NCBI RefSeq assembly: GCF_009659625.1
Contig: NZ_VOIW01000007.1
Location: 310,001 to 374,000, forward strand
Reading direction: 5' to 3'
Source of the DNA: Pseudomonas haemolytica
Lineage (GTDB): Bacteria; Pseudomonadota; Gammaproteobacteria; Pseudomonadales; Pseudomonadaceae
DNA: 64,000 nt
In this document: in pieces, positions 27,641 through 36,681 of the stretch
Layout of the letters: each line of letters starts with the position of its first letter
Position numbering within the stretch: the stretch's first letter is position 1
Notes under the pieces: generated by a model
What the model saw: the letters and a program-made list of their open reading frames with translations, nothing else
The model's database searches: none
What the model was told of the DNA's origin: nothing
Program-made: the position numbers and the translations under genes

Positions 27641-30478
27641 TTACGCGTAGCTCTCGATTGAAGGGCACGCACACACCAGGTTGCGATCGCCAAACACGTT
27701 GTCGACCCGGCCAACCGGCGGCCAGTACTTGCCTTCGATCAGTGATGCAACCGGGTACACCGCTTGTTCACGGCTGTACGGGTGCGACCACTCACCTACC
27801 AATTCAGCAGCGGTGTGCGGTGCGTTCTTGAGTGGGTTGTCGTCCTTGTCCAATGTGCCGTTTTCCACCGCGCGGATCTCTTCGCGGATGGCGATCATGG
27901 CGTCGCAGAAGCGGTCCAGTTCTTCCTTGGATTCACTTTCGGTCGGCTCGATCATCAAGGTGCCGGCCACCGGGAAGGACATGGTCGGCGCATGGAAACC
28001 GAAGTCGATCAGGCGCTTGGCCACGTCATCCACGCTGATGCCGCTGCTGTCTTTCAGCGGGCGCAGGTCGAGGATGCATTCATGCGCCACCAGGCCGTTG
28101 CTGCCGGTGTAGAGGACTGGGTAGTGCTCTTCCAGGCGACGGGAAATGTAGTTGGCGTTGAGGATCGCCAACTGCGAAGCGCGCTTGAGGCCGGCGCCGC
28201 CCATCATGCTGATGTACATCCAGGTGATCGGCAGAATGCTCGCGCTGCCGAACGGTGCCGCACACACCGCGCCTTCCTTGCGTTCCATGGCCGCGTGGCC
28301 AGGCAGGAATGGCGTGAGGTGGGACTTGACGCCAATCGGGCCAACGCCCGGGCCGCCACCGCCGTGGGGGATGCAGAAGGTCTTGTGCAGGTTCAGGTGG
28401 GATACGTCGCCGCCGAACTTGCCCGGTGCGCAGAGGCCGACCATCGCGTTCATGTTGGCGCCGTCGATGTACACCTGGCCGCCGTTGTCGTGAATGATCG
28501 CGCAGATTTCGCGGATGCCTTCCTCGAATACACCGTGGGTGGACGGGTAGGTGATCATCAGCGCGGCGAGGTGCTCGCGGTGTTCGATGGCTTTGGCGCG
28601 CAGGTCTTCGATATCGACGTTGCCACGCGAATCGCAAGCGGTCACCACCACGCGCATGCCGGCCATGTTGGCGGTCGCCGGGTTGGTGCCGTGGGCCGAC
28701 GACGGGATCAGGCAGATGTCGCGACGTTCTTCGCCACGGCTCTGGTGATAGGCACGGATGGCCAAGAGGCCTGCGTATTCACCCTGGGAACCGGCGTTCG
28801 GCTGCAAGGAGATCGCGTCGTAACCGGTGGCCGCGCAGAGCATGGCTTCCAGTTCGGTGGTCAGTTGCAGGTAGCCGGCGCTTTGTGCGGCTGGCGCGAA
28901 CGGGTGCAGGGCGCCGAATTCGGCCCAGGTCACCGGGATCATTTCGCTGGCGGCGTTGAGCTTCATGGTGCACGAGCCCAGCGGGATCATGGTGCGGTCC
29001 AGGGCCAGGTCCTTGTCAGCCAGCTTGCGCAGGTAGCGCATCAGCTCGGTTTCGGAGTGATAGCGGTTGAACACCGGGTGGCTGAGGATCGCCGACTGGC
29101 GCAGCAAGGCGCTCGGCAGCGTGCTTTCGGTTGCGGCGAAGGTCGGCAGGGCCTTGCCGTCGGCGAAGATGGCCCACAAGGCTTCGATATCGGCCTGGGT
29201 GGTGGTTTCGTCGACCGACAGGCCGACACGCTCGGCATCTACCACGCGCAGGTTGATGCGCTGGGCACGGGCCTTGTCATGCAGGGCGGCGGTGTTGGCG
29301 CCGGTGTTGACTGTAATCGTGTCGAAGAAGTTTTTCTGCTCGACCTTCAGGCCCAGGGCGGTCAAGCCTTTAGCCAGGATCGCGGTCAGTTGGTGAATGC
29401 GCTGGGCGATCTGGGTCAGGCCTTTGGGGCCGTGGTACACGGCGTACATGCTGGCGATGTTGGCCAACAGCACTTGGGCGGTGCAGATGTTGCTGGTGGC
29501 TTTCTCGCGGCGGATATGTTGCTCGCGGGTCTGCATGGCCAGGCGCAGGGCCGGCTTGCCGAAGCGGTCGACCGAAACACCGACCAGGCGCCCAGGCATG
29601 TCGCGCTTGAACGCATCCTTGGTGGAGAAGTACGCCGCGTGCGGGCCGCCAAAGCCCAGCGGCACGCCGAAGCGTTGCGCGCTGCCGATGGCGACGTCGG
29701 CACCGAACTCACCCGGTGGCGTCAGCAGGGTCAGGGCCAGCAGGTCAGCAGCCACGGCCACCAGGGCGTTGGCGGCGTGGAAGCGCTCGGTCAGTTCGCG
29801 GTAGTCGAACACGTCACCGTTGCTCGCCGGGTATTGCAGCAGGGCGCCGAAGAACGCGCTGACGTCGGTCAGTTCGCGCTCATCGCCGACCACCACGTCG
29901 ATGCCCAGCGGCTCGGCACGGGTGCGCAGTACGTCGAGGGTTTGCGGATGGCTGTGCACCGAAGCGAAGAAGGCGTTGCTGCCCTTGTTCTTGCTCAGGC
30001 GCTTGCAGAAAGTCATGGCTTCGGCAGCGGCGGTGGCTTCATCGAGCAGGGAAGCGTTGGCAATCGGCAGGCCGGTGAGGTCGCTGATCAGGGTCTGGAA
30101 ATTCAGCAGTGCTTCCAGGCGGCCTTGGGAAATCTCAGGCTGGTACGGCGTGTAAGCAGTGTACCAGGCCGGGTTTTCCAGGAGGTTGCGCAGGATCGGT
30201 GAGGGTGTGTGGCAGTTGTAGTAGCCCTGGCCGATGTAGGTCTTGAACAGTTGGTTCTTGCCGGCGATGGCCTTGATCTTGGCCAGGGCCTCGGCTTCGC
30301 TCAGGCCGTCTTCCAGGCCGAGCACGCTGGTGCCCTTGATGCTTTCCGGGATCACGCTGGCGCTCAGGGCTTCCAGGGAATCAAAACCCAGGCTGGCGAG
30401 CATTTGCTGCTCGTCTTCCTGGCGTGGGCCGATGTGGCGGGCGATGAATTCGTTGGCGGTCGTGAGATTAACGGTCAT
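27641..30478 (-). CDS. gcvP: Glycine dehydrogenase (decarboxylating), P protein
   Basis: A 945-residue PLP enzyme that decarboxylates glycine and loads the aminomethyl group on lipoyl-GcvH. The PLP lysine lies in HLNLHKTFCIPHGGGGPG. Other conserved blocks are FIARHIGPRQEDEQQML at the N-terminus, the GQGYYNCHTPSPILRN segment and the Gly-rich GSCTMKLNAASEM. Length is normal for the fused single-chain form. It lies 10 bp downstream of gcvH. Confidence 0.97.
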   Translation of the reverse strand: MTVNLTTANEFIARHIGPRQEDEQQMLASLGFDSLEALSASVIPESIKGTSVLGLEDGLSEAEALAKIKAIAGKNQLFKTYIGQGYYNCHTPSPILRNLLENPAWYTAYTPYQPEISQGRLEALLNFQTLISDLTGLPIANASLLDEATAAAEAMTFCKRLSKNKGSNAFFASVHSHPQTLDVLRTRAEPLGIDVVVGDERELTDVSAFFGALLQYPASNGDVFDYRELTERFHAANALVAVAADLLALTLLTPPGEFGADVAIGSAQRFGVPLGFGGPHAAYFSTKDAFKRDMPGRLVGVSVDRFGKPALRLAMQTREQHIRREKATSNICTAQVLLANIASMYAVYHGPKGLTQIAQRIHQLTAILAKGLTALGLKVEQKNFFDTITVNTGANTAALHDKARAQRINLRVVDAERVGLSVDETTTQADIEALWAIFADGKALPTFAATESTLPSALLRQSAILSHPVFNRYHSETELMRYLRKLADKDLALDRTMIPLGSCTMKLNAASEMIPVTWAEFGALHPFAPAAQSAGYLQLTTELEAMLCAATGYDAISLQPNAGSQGEYAGLLAIRAYHQSRGEERRDICLIPSSAHGTNPATANMAGMRVVVTACDSRGNVDIEDLRAKAIEHREHLAALMITYPSTHGVFEEGIREICAIIHDNGGQVYIDGANMNAMVGLCAPGKFGGDVSHLNLHKTFCIPHGGGGPGVGPIGVKSHLTPFLPGHAAMERKEGAVCAAPFGSASILPITWMYISMMGGAGLKRASQLAILNANYISRRLEEHYPVLYTGSNGLVAHECILDLRPLKDSSGISVDDVAKRLIDFGFHAPTMSFPVAGTLMIEPTESESKEELDRFCDAMIAIREEIRAVENGTLDKDDNPLKNAPHTAAELVGEWSHPYSREQAVYPVASLIEGKYWPPVGRVDNVFGDRNLVCACPSIESYA

Positions 30479-30488
30479 GGCGCGCTCC

Positions 30489-30872
30489 TCAGGCTTCAGC
30501 GTTGGCTTTGATCAGGCGGTCGTACGCGTCCTGATCCAACAGTTTAGCTACCGCCTCGGCATCGGCCGGTTTAAAGCGGAAGAACCAGCCTTCGCCCATC
30601 GGGTCTTCGTTGACCAGTTCCGGGCTGCCATCAAGTTTGTCGTTGACTTCGAGTACTTCGCCGTCCAACGGCATGTATACGCCGCTGGCGGCCTTGACCG
30701 ATTCTACGGTAGACGCTTCGGCGCCCTTGTCGTAAGCCTGCAACTCCGGCAGTTGCACGAAAACCACATCACCCAGCGCGTTCTGCGCGAAAGCGGTGAT
30801 GCCCACGGTGACGCTGCCATCGGCTTCGGCGCGCAGCCATTCGTGATCTTCAGTGAAACGCAACTCGCTCAT
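30489..30872 (-). CDS. gcvH: Glycine cleavage H protein
   Basis: A 127-residue lipoyl carrier that shuttles the aminomethyl group between P, T and L proteins. The lipoylated lysine lies in ASTVESVKAASGVY, and the opening LRFTEDHEWLRAE is typical. It is the first gene of the operon, about 50 nt after the predicted start of a sigma-54 promoter. Confidence 0.97.
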   Translation of the reverse strand: MSELRFTEDHEWLRAEADGSVTVGITAFAQNALGDVVFVQLPELQAYDKGAEASTVESVKAASGVYMPLDGEVLEVNDKLDGSPELVNEDPMGEGWFFRFKPADAEAVAKLLDQDAYDRLIKANAEA

Positions 30873-30932
30873 GGAAACTCCTCAGGGCCAGAATCGTCTG
30901 GTGGACGGGATTGGAATAATGGGAGTTGCTTA

Positions 30933-30948
30933 GCAATATTGCGGCCAA
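30933..30948 (-). promoter_or_regulatory. Sigma-54 (-24/-12) promoter of the gcv operon
   Basis: On the minus strand TTGGCCGCAATATTGC has the invariant GG (-24) and GC (-12) separated by exactly 10 nt. It points at gcvH, and the neighbouring gene encodes a sigma-54 activator, which supports the call. Confidence 0.8.
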
Positions 30949-31011
30949 GGTTGCTAATTCGTTACAAATCAACGAGTTAATAAAATTGGTTATGACGTTG
31001 GTGCATTTGGG

Positions 31012-31029
31012 TGTAGCGATTTCGCTACA
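31012..31029. promoter_or_regulatory. GcsR-like operator 1
   Basis: TGTAGCG-ATTT-CGCTACA is a perfect 7-4-7 palindrome, close to the TGTAACG-N4-CGTTCCG pattern known for GcsR. It lies about 65-80 bp upstream of the sigma-54 promoter. Confidence 0.75.
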
Positions 31030-31092
31030 GTCGGGTGCGTGAAAAAAAGCCTATGTGGATCAAAGCCTTGCATGGCGCGTAAAAAACAGGGT

Positions 31093-31129
31093 TGTAGCGA
31101 TATCGTTACACTGTAGCGCTTTCAGTACA
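31093..31129. promoter_or_regulatory. GcsR-like operators 2 and 3, tandem
   Basis: TGTAGCG-ATAT-CGTTACA (31093-31110) and TGTAGCG-CTTT-CAGTACA (31112-31129) stand head to tail with a 1-bp gap. Together with operator 1 this gives three enhancer sites for one sigma-54 promoter. The 339-bp gap 30873-31211 is thus accounted for by promoter, operators and the gcsR terminator. Confidence 0.72.
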
Positions 31130-31150
31130 GTGAATGTCGTTCTCAGACCA

Positions 31151-31186
31151 AAAATTGGAATGCCTTCCCACATTGACTGCATTCCA
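31151..31186 (-). terminator. Terminator of gcsR
   Basis: TGGAATGC (31156-31163) and GCATTCCA (31179-31186) form a stem; on the minus strand it is followed by ATTTTTGG. It lies 25 bp after the gcsR stop and keeps gcsR transcription out of the operator region. Confidence 0.65.
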
Positions 31187-31211
31187 CAGTTAGATCCCAT
31201 ACCGTTAGCAG

Positions 31212-32720
31212 TCAGTGCTTGCTGGGAATGCCGTACTTGCGCAAGCGATGGGCAATCGCCGTATGGGAGGTCTGCAGGCGGCTGGCCAGTTGGCGCGTCG
31301 AGGGGTAGCTGGTGTAGAGGGTTTCCAGCAGGTTGCGCTCGAAGTCTTCTACCGCCTGTTCCAGGCTGTCGACTTCACCATCGCTCTGGCGTGCGACGGA
31401 GGTGCCGGCGATGTCCAGGTCGCCGATGTCCACCAGGCTGCTTTCGCAGATGGCGGCGGCGCGGAAGATCACGTTTTGCAGTTGCCGCACATTACCCGGC
31501 CAGCGGTTGCCCAGCAGCGCCGGGTAAGTGCCGGGCGCCAGGCGGCAGACCGGGCGCTGGATTTGCGCGCAGGCCTGCTGCATGAAGTAGCGCGCCAGCA
31601 GCAGGATGTCCTGGCCGCGCTCGCGCAGGGGCGGTACTTCGACATTGAGCACATTGAGGCGGTAAAACAGGTCTTCGCGAAAGGTGCCCTCGCTGACCAT
31701 TTTTTCCAGGTCGCGGTGGGTGGCGCTGAGGATGCGCACATTGACCTTCACTTCGCGATCACCGCCTACGCGGCGAAAGCTGCCGTCATTGAGAAACCGT
31801 AGCAGCTTGGCTTGCAGGTACGGCGACATCTCGCCGATTTCATCCAGAAATACCGTGCCCTGGTTGGCCAGTTCCATCAGCCCCGGCTTGCCGCCGCGCT
31901 GCGCACCGGTGAAGGCGCCCGGGGCGTAACCGAACAACTCGCTTTCGGCGAGGTTTTCCGGCAGCGCCGCGCAGTTCAGGGCCAGAAACGGCGCACTGTG
32001 GCGCGTGCTGATGGCGTGGCAGGCACGCGCCACCAGCTCTTTGCCGGTGCCGGTTTCGCCTTGGATCAGCAGCGGTGCATCCAACGCCGCCACGCGTTGC
32101 GCCCGCGCCTTGAGGGTGCGGATCGCCGGGGATTCGCCCAGCAGTGCATCAAAACCTTCGGCATGGTCGTGGTGCAGCGCTGACAGTTGTTCACCGATGC
32201 GGTTGGGCTGGTAGAGGGTGAGCAGGGCACCAGCGTCGGTGATCGGCGTGGCGTCCAGCAGCAAGGTCTGGCCGTTGACGCTGATCTCGCGCAACGGCAA
32301 ACGAAAGCCGTGCTCCAGCAAGGTGTCCAGCAGTGCCGGGTCGTTGAACAGCTCGGCGATGCTTTCCCCGGCCGGCTCGCGCCCGTACAGCGCGATCAGT
32401 GCCGGGTTGGCCAGCAGGATCTTGCCCGCGCTGTCCAGGGCCAGTACCGGGTCGGTCATGGCCGCCAGCAATGCGTCGAGTTGCAGGTGGCGGCGTTGGC
32501 CCGGCAGGATGTCGACCACCTTCACCGCCTGCACGCCGTGCACGCTGAACAACGCGTCGCGCAGTTCTTCAAGCACCTCGGCGCTGAGGGTCGGCGCGTC
32601 GATATAGACGTTGGGCGGCACCATCTCCACCGCATCCAGGTTGAGATTGCGCCCACCGAGCAAGGCCAGGACTTCCTGGGTGATGCCGACGCGGTCGATG
32701 AAGCTGACGTGGATACGCAT
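31212..32720 (-). CDS. gcsR: TyrR-like sigma-54 activator of glycine cleavage genes
   Basis: A 502-residue enhancer-binding protein. Order: ACT domain (about 1-70, RIHVSFIDRVGITQEVLALL), PAS domain (about 80-180), AAA+ domain with Walker A GETGTGKE, the sigma-54 contact loop GAFTGA and the EIGEM Walker B region, then a TyrR-type C-terminal helix-turn-helix (STRQLASRLQTSHTAIAHRL). The ATG at 32720 starts the ACT domain; upstream codons are in REP-like sequence and are not coding. It should sense glycine and activate the divergently placed... same-strand gcvH operon through the three operators that lie between them. Family assignment from PA2449-type GcsR. Confidence 0.88.
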   Translation of the reverse strand: MRIHVSFIDRVGITQEVLALLGGRNLNLDAVEMVPPNVYIDAPTLSAEVLEELRDALFSVHGVQAVKVVDILPGQRRHLQLDALLAAMTDPVLALDSAGKILLANPALIALYGREPAGESIAELFNDPALLDTLLEHGFRLPLREISVNGQTLLLDATPITDAGALLTLYQPNRIGEQLSALHHDHAEGFDALLGESPAIRTLKARAQRVAALDAPLLIQGETGTGKELVARACHAISTRHSAPFLALNCAALPENLAESELFGYAPGAFTGAQRGGKPGLMELANQGTVFLDEIGEMSPYLQAKLLRFLNDGSFRRVGGDREVKVNVRILSATHRDLEKMVSEGTFREDLFYRLNVLNVEVPPLRERGQDILLLARYFMQQACAQIQRPVCRLAPGTYPALLGNRWPGNVRQLQNVIFRAAAICESSLVDIGDLDIAGTSVARQSDGEVDSLEQAVEDFERNLLETLYTSYPSTRQLASRLQTSHTAIAHRLRKYGIPSKH

Positions 32721-32809
32721 GGGGCGATTGGCAATTCTGGAGAGCAGAGGCGGCAAGTATGCCTTGGCGCGGGGCGCAGGTGAAATCTGACAAATGATGA
32801 AGATCAAGA

Positions 32810-32836
32810 TGTGGGAGGGAGCAAGCCCCCTCCCAC
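32810..32836. repeat. Collapsed REP hairpin
   Basis: TGTGGGAGGGA-GCAAG-CCCCCTCCCACA forms one compact hairpin, as if the spacer between two REP arms had been lost. It lies between the DUF5064 stop and gcsR and may act as the arc operon terminator. Confidence 0.65.
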
Positions 32837-32868
32837 AGTTTGAACTGCATTGTGTCAGTGCAGGCGTG

Positions 32869-33231
32869 TTACTCCAGGTGTTCGGGTTTGACTGGATCAC
32901 CTGATTTCACATCCAGCTGATGCCGCACATCCTCGAACATCAAGTCGTACTGCTTGTGCATCGAGCCATTGAGCACCGCGACTTTCGGCATGCCGTATTT
33001 CTGCGCAATGTTCATCGCATGCCGGGCAAAATCGAAGGCTTGGTCCTTGGGCAGGAAGAACTCTTCCTTGAGGTCCTTGCCCTGCACCGAACCGTGCAAC
33101 TTGAAGAGCATTCCCTTGCCTTCCTTTGGGTCCTGACTGACTTCATAGTCGATGCACAGGTTGTAGCTGTAATCGTCTTTGTTGAGCGCGTGACGTTCGA
33201 CGTGCAGGTGACCGGGTTCAAAGGTGGCCAT
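32869..33231 (-). CDS. DUF5064 family protein
   Basis: A 120-residue soluble protein of the Pseudomonas DUF5064 family (opening FEPGHLHVERHALNKDDYSYNLCIDYEV). It has no signal or membrane segment. It is 18 bp downstream of arcC and is probably the last gene of the arginine deiminase operon. Function unknown; a link to arginine fermentation is suggested only by position. Confidence 0.8.
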   Translation of the reverse strand: MATFEPGHLHVERHALNKDDYSYNLCIDYEVSQDPKEGKGMLFKLHGSVQGKDLKEEFFLPKDQAFDFARHAMNIAQKYGMPKVAVLNGSMHKQYDLMFEDVRHQLDVKSGDPVKPEHLE

Positions 33232-33249
33232 AGGCGTTGCTCCTCTACT

Positions 33250-34179
33250 TCACAGGTAGGTGATGCCAGGTTTTGCCGTGCTGATGCGGGTGCCGGCGCT
33301 GCCCTGGACGATGGCTTCGATGTCCGAGAGTGAACCGATCACTGCGGTTTTGCCAGTCTGGCGGGCGAACTCGCAGGCCGCTTGCACCTTGGGGCCCATG
33401 GAGCCGGCGGCGAAGCCGAGTTTTTCCATTTCGTCCGGGTGGGCCTGGCCGATGGCTTTCTGCGTGGGCTTGCCGAAGTCGATAAAGGCGGCGTTGACGT
33501 CGGTGGCGATTACCAGCAAATCAGCGTCCAGTTGCGAGGCCAGCAGCGACGAGCACAGGTCTTTGTCGATCACTGCCTCGATGCCCTTGAGCTTGCCGTC
33601 TTCGCCATACATCGTCGGGATGCCACCGCCGCCGGCGCAGATCACGATGGCGCTTTTTTCCAGCAGCCACTTGATCGGGCGGATTTCAAAGATGCGTTTG
33701 GGGCGCGGGCTGGCGACCACACGGCGGTATTTATCGCCATCGGGCGCAATGGCCCAGCCTTTTTCGGCGGCGAGTTTTTCTGCTTCGGCTTTGGAATACA
33801 CCGGGCCGATGGGTTTGGTCGGGTTCTGGAACGCCGGGTCCTTGGCGTCCACTTCGACCTGGGTAAGCAGCGTTGCGAACGGCACTTCGAAGTCCAGCAG
33901 GTTGCCCAGTTCCTGTTCGATGATGTAGCCGATCATGCCCTCGGTCTCGGCGCCCAGCACGTCCAGCGGGTAGGGCGAGACGCTGGTGTAGGCCGCCGCT
34001 TGCAACGACAGCAGGCCGACTTGCGGGCCGTTGCCGTGGGCGATCACCAGCTCATTGCCGGCGTGGATCTTGGCGATCTGTTCGGTGGCGATACGGATAT
34101 TGGCGCGTTGGTTGTCCGCGGTCATGGGTTCACCACGGCGCAGGAGGGCGTTGCCGCCCAGGGCTACGACGATGCGCAT
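33250..34179 (-). CDS. arcC: Carbamate kinase
   Basis: A 309-residue amino-acid-kinase-fold enzyme that makes ATP from carbamoyl phosphate, the energy-yielding end of the arginine deiminase pathway. Visible: VVALGGNALLRRGEP at the N-terminus, AHGNGPQVGLL, and VICAGGGGIPT in the centre. Separated from arcB by a REP pair. Confidence 0.96.
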   Translation of the reverse strand: MRIVVALGGNALLRRGEPMTADNQRANIRIATEQIAKIHAGNELVIAHGNGPQVGLLSLQAAAYTSVSPYPLDVLGAETEGMIGYIIEQELGNLLDFEVPFATLLTQVEVDAKDPAFQNPTKPIGPVYSKAEAEKLAAEKGWAIAPDGDKYRRVVASPRPKRIFEIRPIKWLLEKSAIVICAGGGGIPTMYGEDGKLKGIEAVIDKDLCSSLLASQLDADLLVIATDVNAAFIDFGKPTQKAIGQAHPDEMEKLGFAAGSMGPKVQAACEFARQTGKTAVIGSLSDIEAIVQGSAGTRISTAKPGITYL

Positions 34180-34196
34180 AAAGAATGTCCTTTTGA

Positions 34197-34289
34197 AATG
34201 TGGGAGGGGGCTTGCTCCCGATAGCGGTGTGTCAGTTGATAGAAGTGTGGCTGAACCACCGCTATCGGGAGCAAGCCCCCTCCCACATT
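34197..34289. repeat. Inverted REP pair between arcB and arcC
   Basis: TGTGGGAGGGGGCTTGCTCC at 34199 with its mirror ending CCCCCTCCCACATTG at 34290. Inside an operon, such a pair can stabilise upstream mRNA and lower expression of the following gene. Confidence 0.85.
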
Positions 34290-34311
34290 GACTGTGTTGC
34301 AGCAGGAAAAA

Positions 34312-35322
34312 TTAGATATCCGCCAACGCCGACACCAGAATCGCCTTGATGGTATGCATGCGGTTTTCCGCCTGCTCAAAGGCAATGTTGGCCGGCGACT
34401 CGAAGACTTCCTCGGTCACTTCCACGCCATTGGCCAGGTGCGGATACCGCGCAGCGATGTCCTTGCCGACCTTGGTTTCGCTGTTATGGAACGCCGGCAG
34501 GCAGTGCATGAATTTCACCCGAGGGTTGCCCGAGGCTTTCATCATCTTGGCGTTGACCTGGTACGGCAGCAATTGCTCGATACGCTCGTCCCACGCTTCG
34601 ACCGGCTCACCCATGGACACCCAGATATCGGTGTGGATGAAGTCCACGCCCTTGACCGCTTCCTTAGGGTCTTCGGTGATGGTGATGCGTGCGCCGCTTT
34701 CCTCGGCAAACGCCTGGCATTGCTTGATGAAATCTTCGTGCGGCCACAGCGCTTTGGGCGCACCGATGCGCACGTCCATGCCGAGCTTGGCGCCGATCAT
34801 CAGCAACGAATTGCCCATGTTGTAGCGTGCATCGCCTAGGTACGCGTAGCTGATGTCATGCAGCGGCTTGTCGCTGTGTTCGCGCATGGTCAGGGTGTCG
34901 GCGATCATTTGTGTCGGGTGGAATTCGGCAGTCAGGCCGTTGAACACCGGCACACCGGCGAACTTGGCCAGCTCTTCGACGATTTCCTGTTCGAAGCCAC
35001 GGTATTCAATCGCATCGAACATCCGACCCAATACGCGGGCGGTGTCTTTCATGCTTTCTTTATGGCCGATCTGCGACGACACCGGGTCGATGTAGGTGAC
35101 GTGGGCGCCCTGGTCATGGGCCGCGACTTCGAAGGCGCAGCGGGTGCGGGTCGAGGTTTTTTCGAAGATCAGCGCGATGTTCTTGCCTTGCAGGTGCGGA
35201 CGCTCGGTGCCGGTGTATTTGGCGCGCTTGAGGTCGCGGGACAGGTCCAGCAGGTAGTTCAGCTCGCGGGTGGTGTGGTGCATCAGCGACAGCAGGCTGC
35301 GGTTGCGCATGTTGAAAGCCAT
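34312..35322 (-). CDS. arcB: Ornithine carbamoyltransferase, catabolic
   Basis: A 336-residue enzyme that splits citrulline with phosphate to ornithine and carbamoyl phosphate. Motifs: carbamoyl-phosphate loop FEKTSTRTRCAFE and the ornithine-site HCLPAFH. The N-terminal MAFNMRNRSLLSL and its place between arcA and arcC mark the catabolic type. Confidence 0.96.
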   Translation of the reverse strand: MAFNMRNRSLLSLMHHTTRELNYLLDLSRDLKRAKYTGTERPHLQGKNIALIFEKTSTRTRCAFEVAAHDQGAHVTYIDPVSSQIGHKESMKDTARVLGRMFDAIEYRGFEQEIVEELAKFAGVPVFNGLTAEFHPTQMIADTLTMREHSDKPLHDISYAYLGDARYNMGNSLLMIGAKLGMDVRIGAPKALWPHEDFIKQCQAFAEESGARITITEDPKEAVKGVDFIHTDIWVSMGEPVEAWDERIEQLLPYQVNAKMMKASGNPRVKFMHCLPAFHNSETKVGKDIAARYPHLANGVEVTEEVFESPANIAFEQAENRMHTIKAILVSALADI

Positions 35323-35391
35323 GATGGATCTCCTTCTGTTTAGGTTATCCCCCTGGCCGGCGCCTTATGGGCGCCGGCCAAGGCCTGGAAA

Positions 35392-36648
35392 TTAATAGTC
35401 GATAGGGTCGCGGATGATCGGGCAGGTCATGCAGTGGCCGCCGCCACGGCCACGGCCGAGCTCACCGGCGCTGATGGTGATGACTTCCACACCAGCTTTG
35501 CGCAGCAGCGTGTTGGTGTAGGTGTTGCGGTCGTAGCCGATCACCACGCCAGGCTCTACAGCCACCACGTTGTTGCCGTCATCCCACTGTTCGCGTTCGG
35601 CGGCGAAGCTGTTGCCGCCGGTCTCGACGACACGTAGTGCCTTGAGGTTGAGGGCTGCGGCGACGGTCTCGAGGAAGTTGGTTTTTTCCCGTTGGATGTC
35701 GATACCGTGCGGCTTGGTTTCGTCAGGGCGCAGGGTGAACGGCACGATCTGGTTGACCACTTCGGGGAAGACGGTAACCAGGTCGCGGTCGCAGAAGCTG
35801 AACACGGTGTCCAGGTGCATGGCTGCGCGGGATTTCGGCAGGCCGGCAACGATCACGCGTTCCACGGCTTTGTTCTTGAACAGGTTGCGCGCCAGTTGGC
35901 CAATGGCTTGGTGAGACGAGCGCTCGCCCATGCCGATCAACACCACGCCATTGCCAATCGGCATCACGTCACCGCCTTCCAGGGTGGCAGCGCCGTGTTC
36001 CTGGTCGGGGTCGCCGTACCAGATCTGGAAGTCGGCGTTGGTGAACTCGGGGTGGAACTTGTAGATGGCGGACGTCAGCAGGGTTTCCTGGCGTCGCGCC
36101 GGCCAGTACATCGGGTTGAGCGTCACACCGCCATAGATCCAGCAGGTGGTGTCACGGGTGAACTGGGTGTTGGGCAGCGGCGGCAGAATGAAACTGGCGT
36201 GGCCGAGGAAGTCGCGGAACATCTCGATAGTCTTGCCACCGAAGCTGCTCGGCAGGTCATCGGCCGACACGCCGCCAATCAGGAACTCGCTGACCTTGCG
36301 CGGCTCAAGGCTGCGCAGCCACGAGCCGACTTCATCGACCAGGCCCAGGCCCACCGTGTTGGCGGTGATCTTGCGCTCCAGGATCCAGTCGAGGGCTTCG
36401 GGGATGGCGACGATATCGGTGAGCAGGTTGTGCATTTCCAGCACATCAATGTCCCGCTCGCGCATCTTGGTCACGAAGTCGAAGTGGTCGCGCTTGGCCT
36501 GGGCCACCCACAGCACGTCATCGAACAGCAGTTCATCGCAGTTGTTGGGGGTCAGCCGCTGGTGGGCCAAACCTGGGGAGCACACCATGACTTTGCGCAG
36601 TTTGCCGGCTTCGGAATGTACGCCGTACTTCACTTTTTCCGTGGTCAT
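35392..36648 (-). CDS. arcA: Arginine deiminase
   Basis: A 418-residue enzyme hydrolysing arginine to citrulline and ammonia. The catalytic cysteine lies in GRGGGHCMTCP near the C-terminus; other conserved blocks are VCSPGLAHQRLTP, FTRDTTCWIYGG and LEGGDVMPIG. The ATG at 36648 has GGAGGATC 8 bp upstream; the ORF could extend nine codons further, without a ribosome site. Confidence 0.97.
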   Translation of the reverse strand: MTTEKVKYGVHSEAGKLRKVMVCSPGLAHQRLTPNNCDELLFDDVLWVAQAKRDHFDFVTKMRERDIDVLEMHNLLTDIVAIPEALDWILERKITANTVGLGLVDEVGSWLRSLEPRKVSEFLIGGVSADDLPSSFGGKTIEMFRDFLGHASFILPPLPNTQFTRDTTCWIYGGVTLNPMYWPARRQETLLTSAIYKFHPEFTNADFQIWYGDPDQEHGAATLEGGDVMPIGNGVVLIGMGERSSHQAIGQLARNLFKNKAVERVIVAGLPKSRAAMHLDTVFSFCDRDLVTVFPEVVNQIVPFTLRPDETKPHGIDIQREKTNFLETVAAALNLKALRVVETGGNSFAAEREQWDDGNNVVAVEPGVVIGYDRNTYTNTLLRKAGVEVITISAGELGRGRGGGHCMTCPIIRDPIDY

Positions 36649-36681
36649 TACAGATCCTCCAGTGAACACATTCATCTTGGG

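Noticed and set aside
27764..30202. 812-codon plus-strand ORF antisense to gcvP
   Set aside because: It is the shadow of a highly conserved gene in GC-rich DNA; the translation is Ala/Gly/His/Gln-rich with no domain.
31055..31585. 176-codon plus-strand ORF over the gcv operators and gcsR end
   Set aside because: It runs through operators, a terminator and antisense to gcsR; Arg/Cys/Pro-rich translation.
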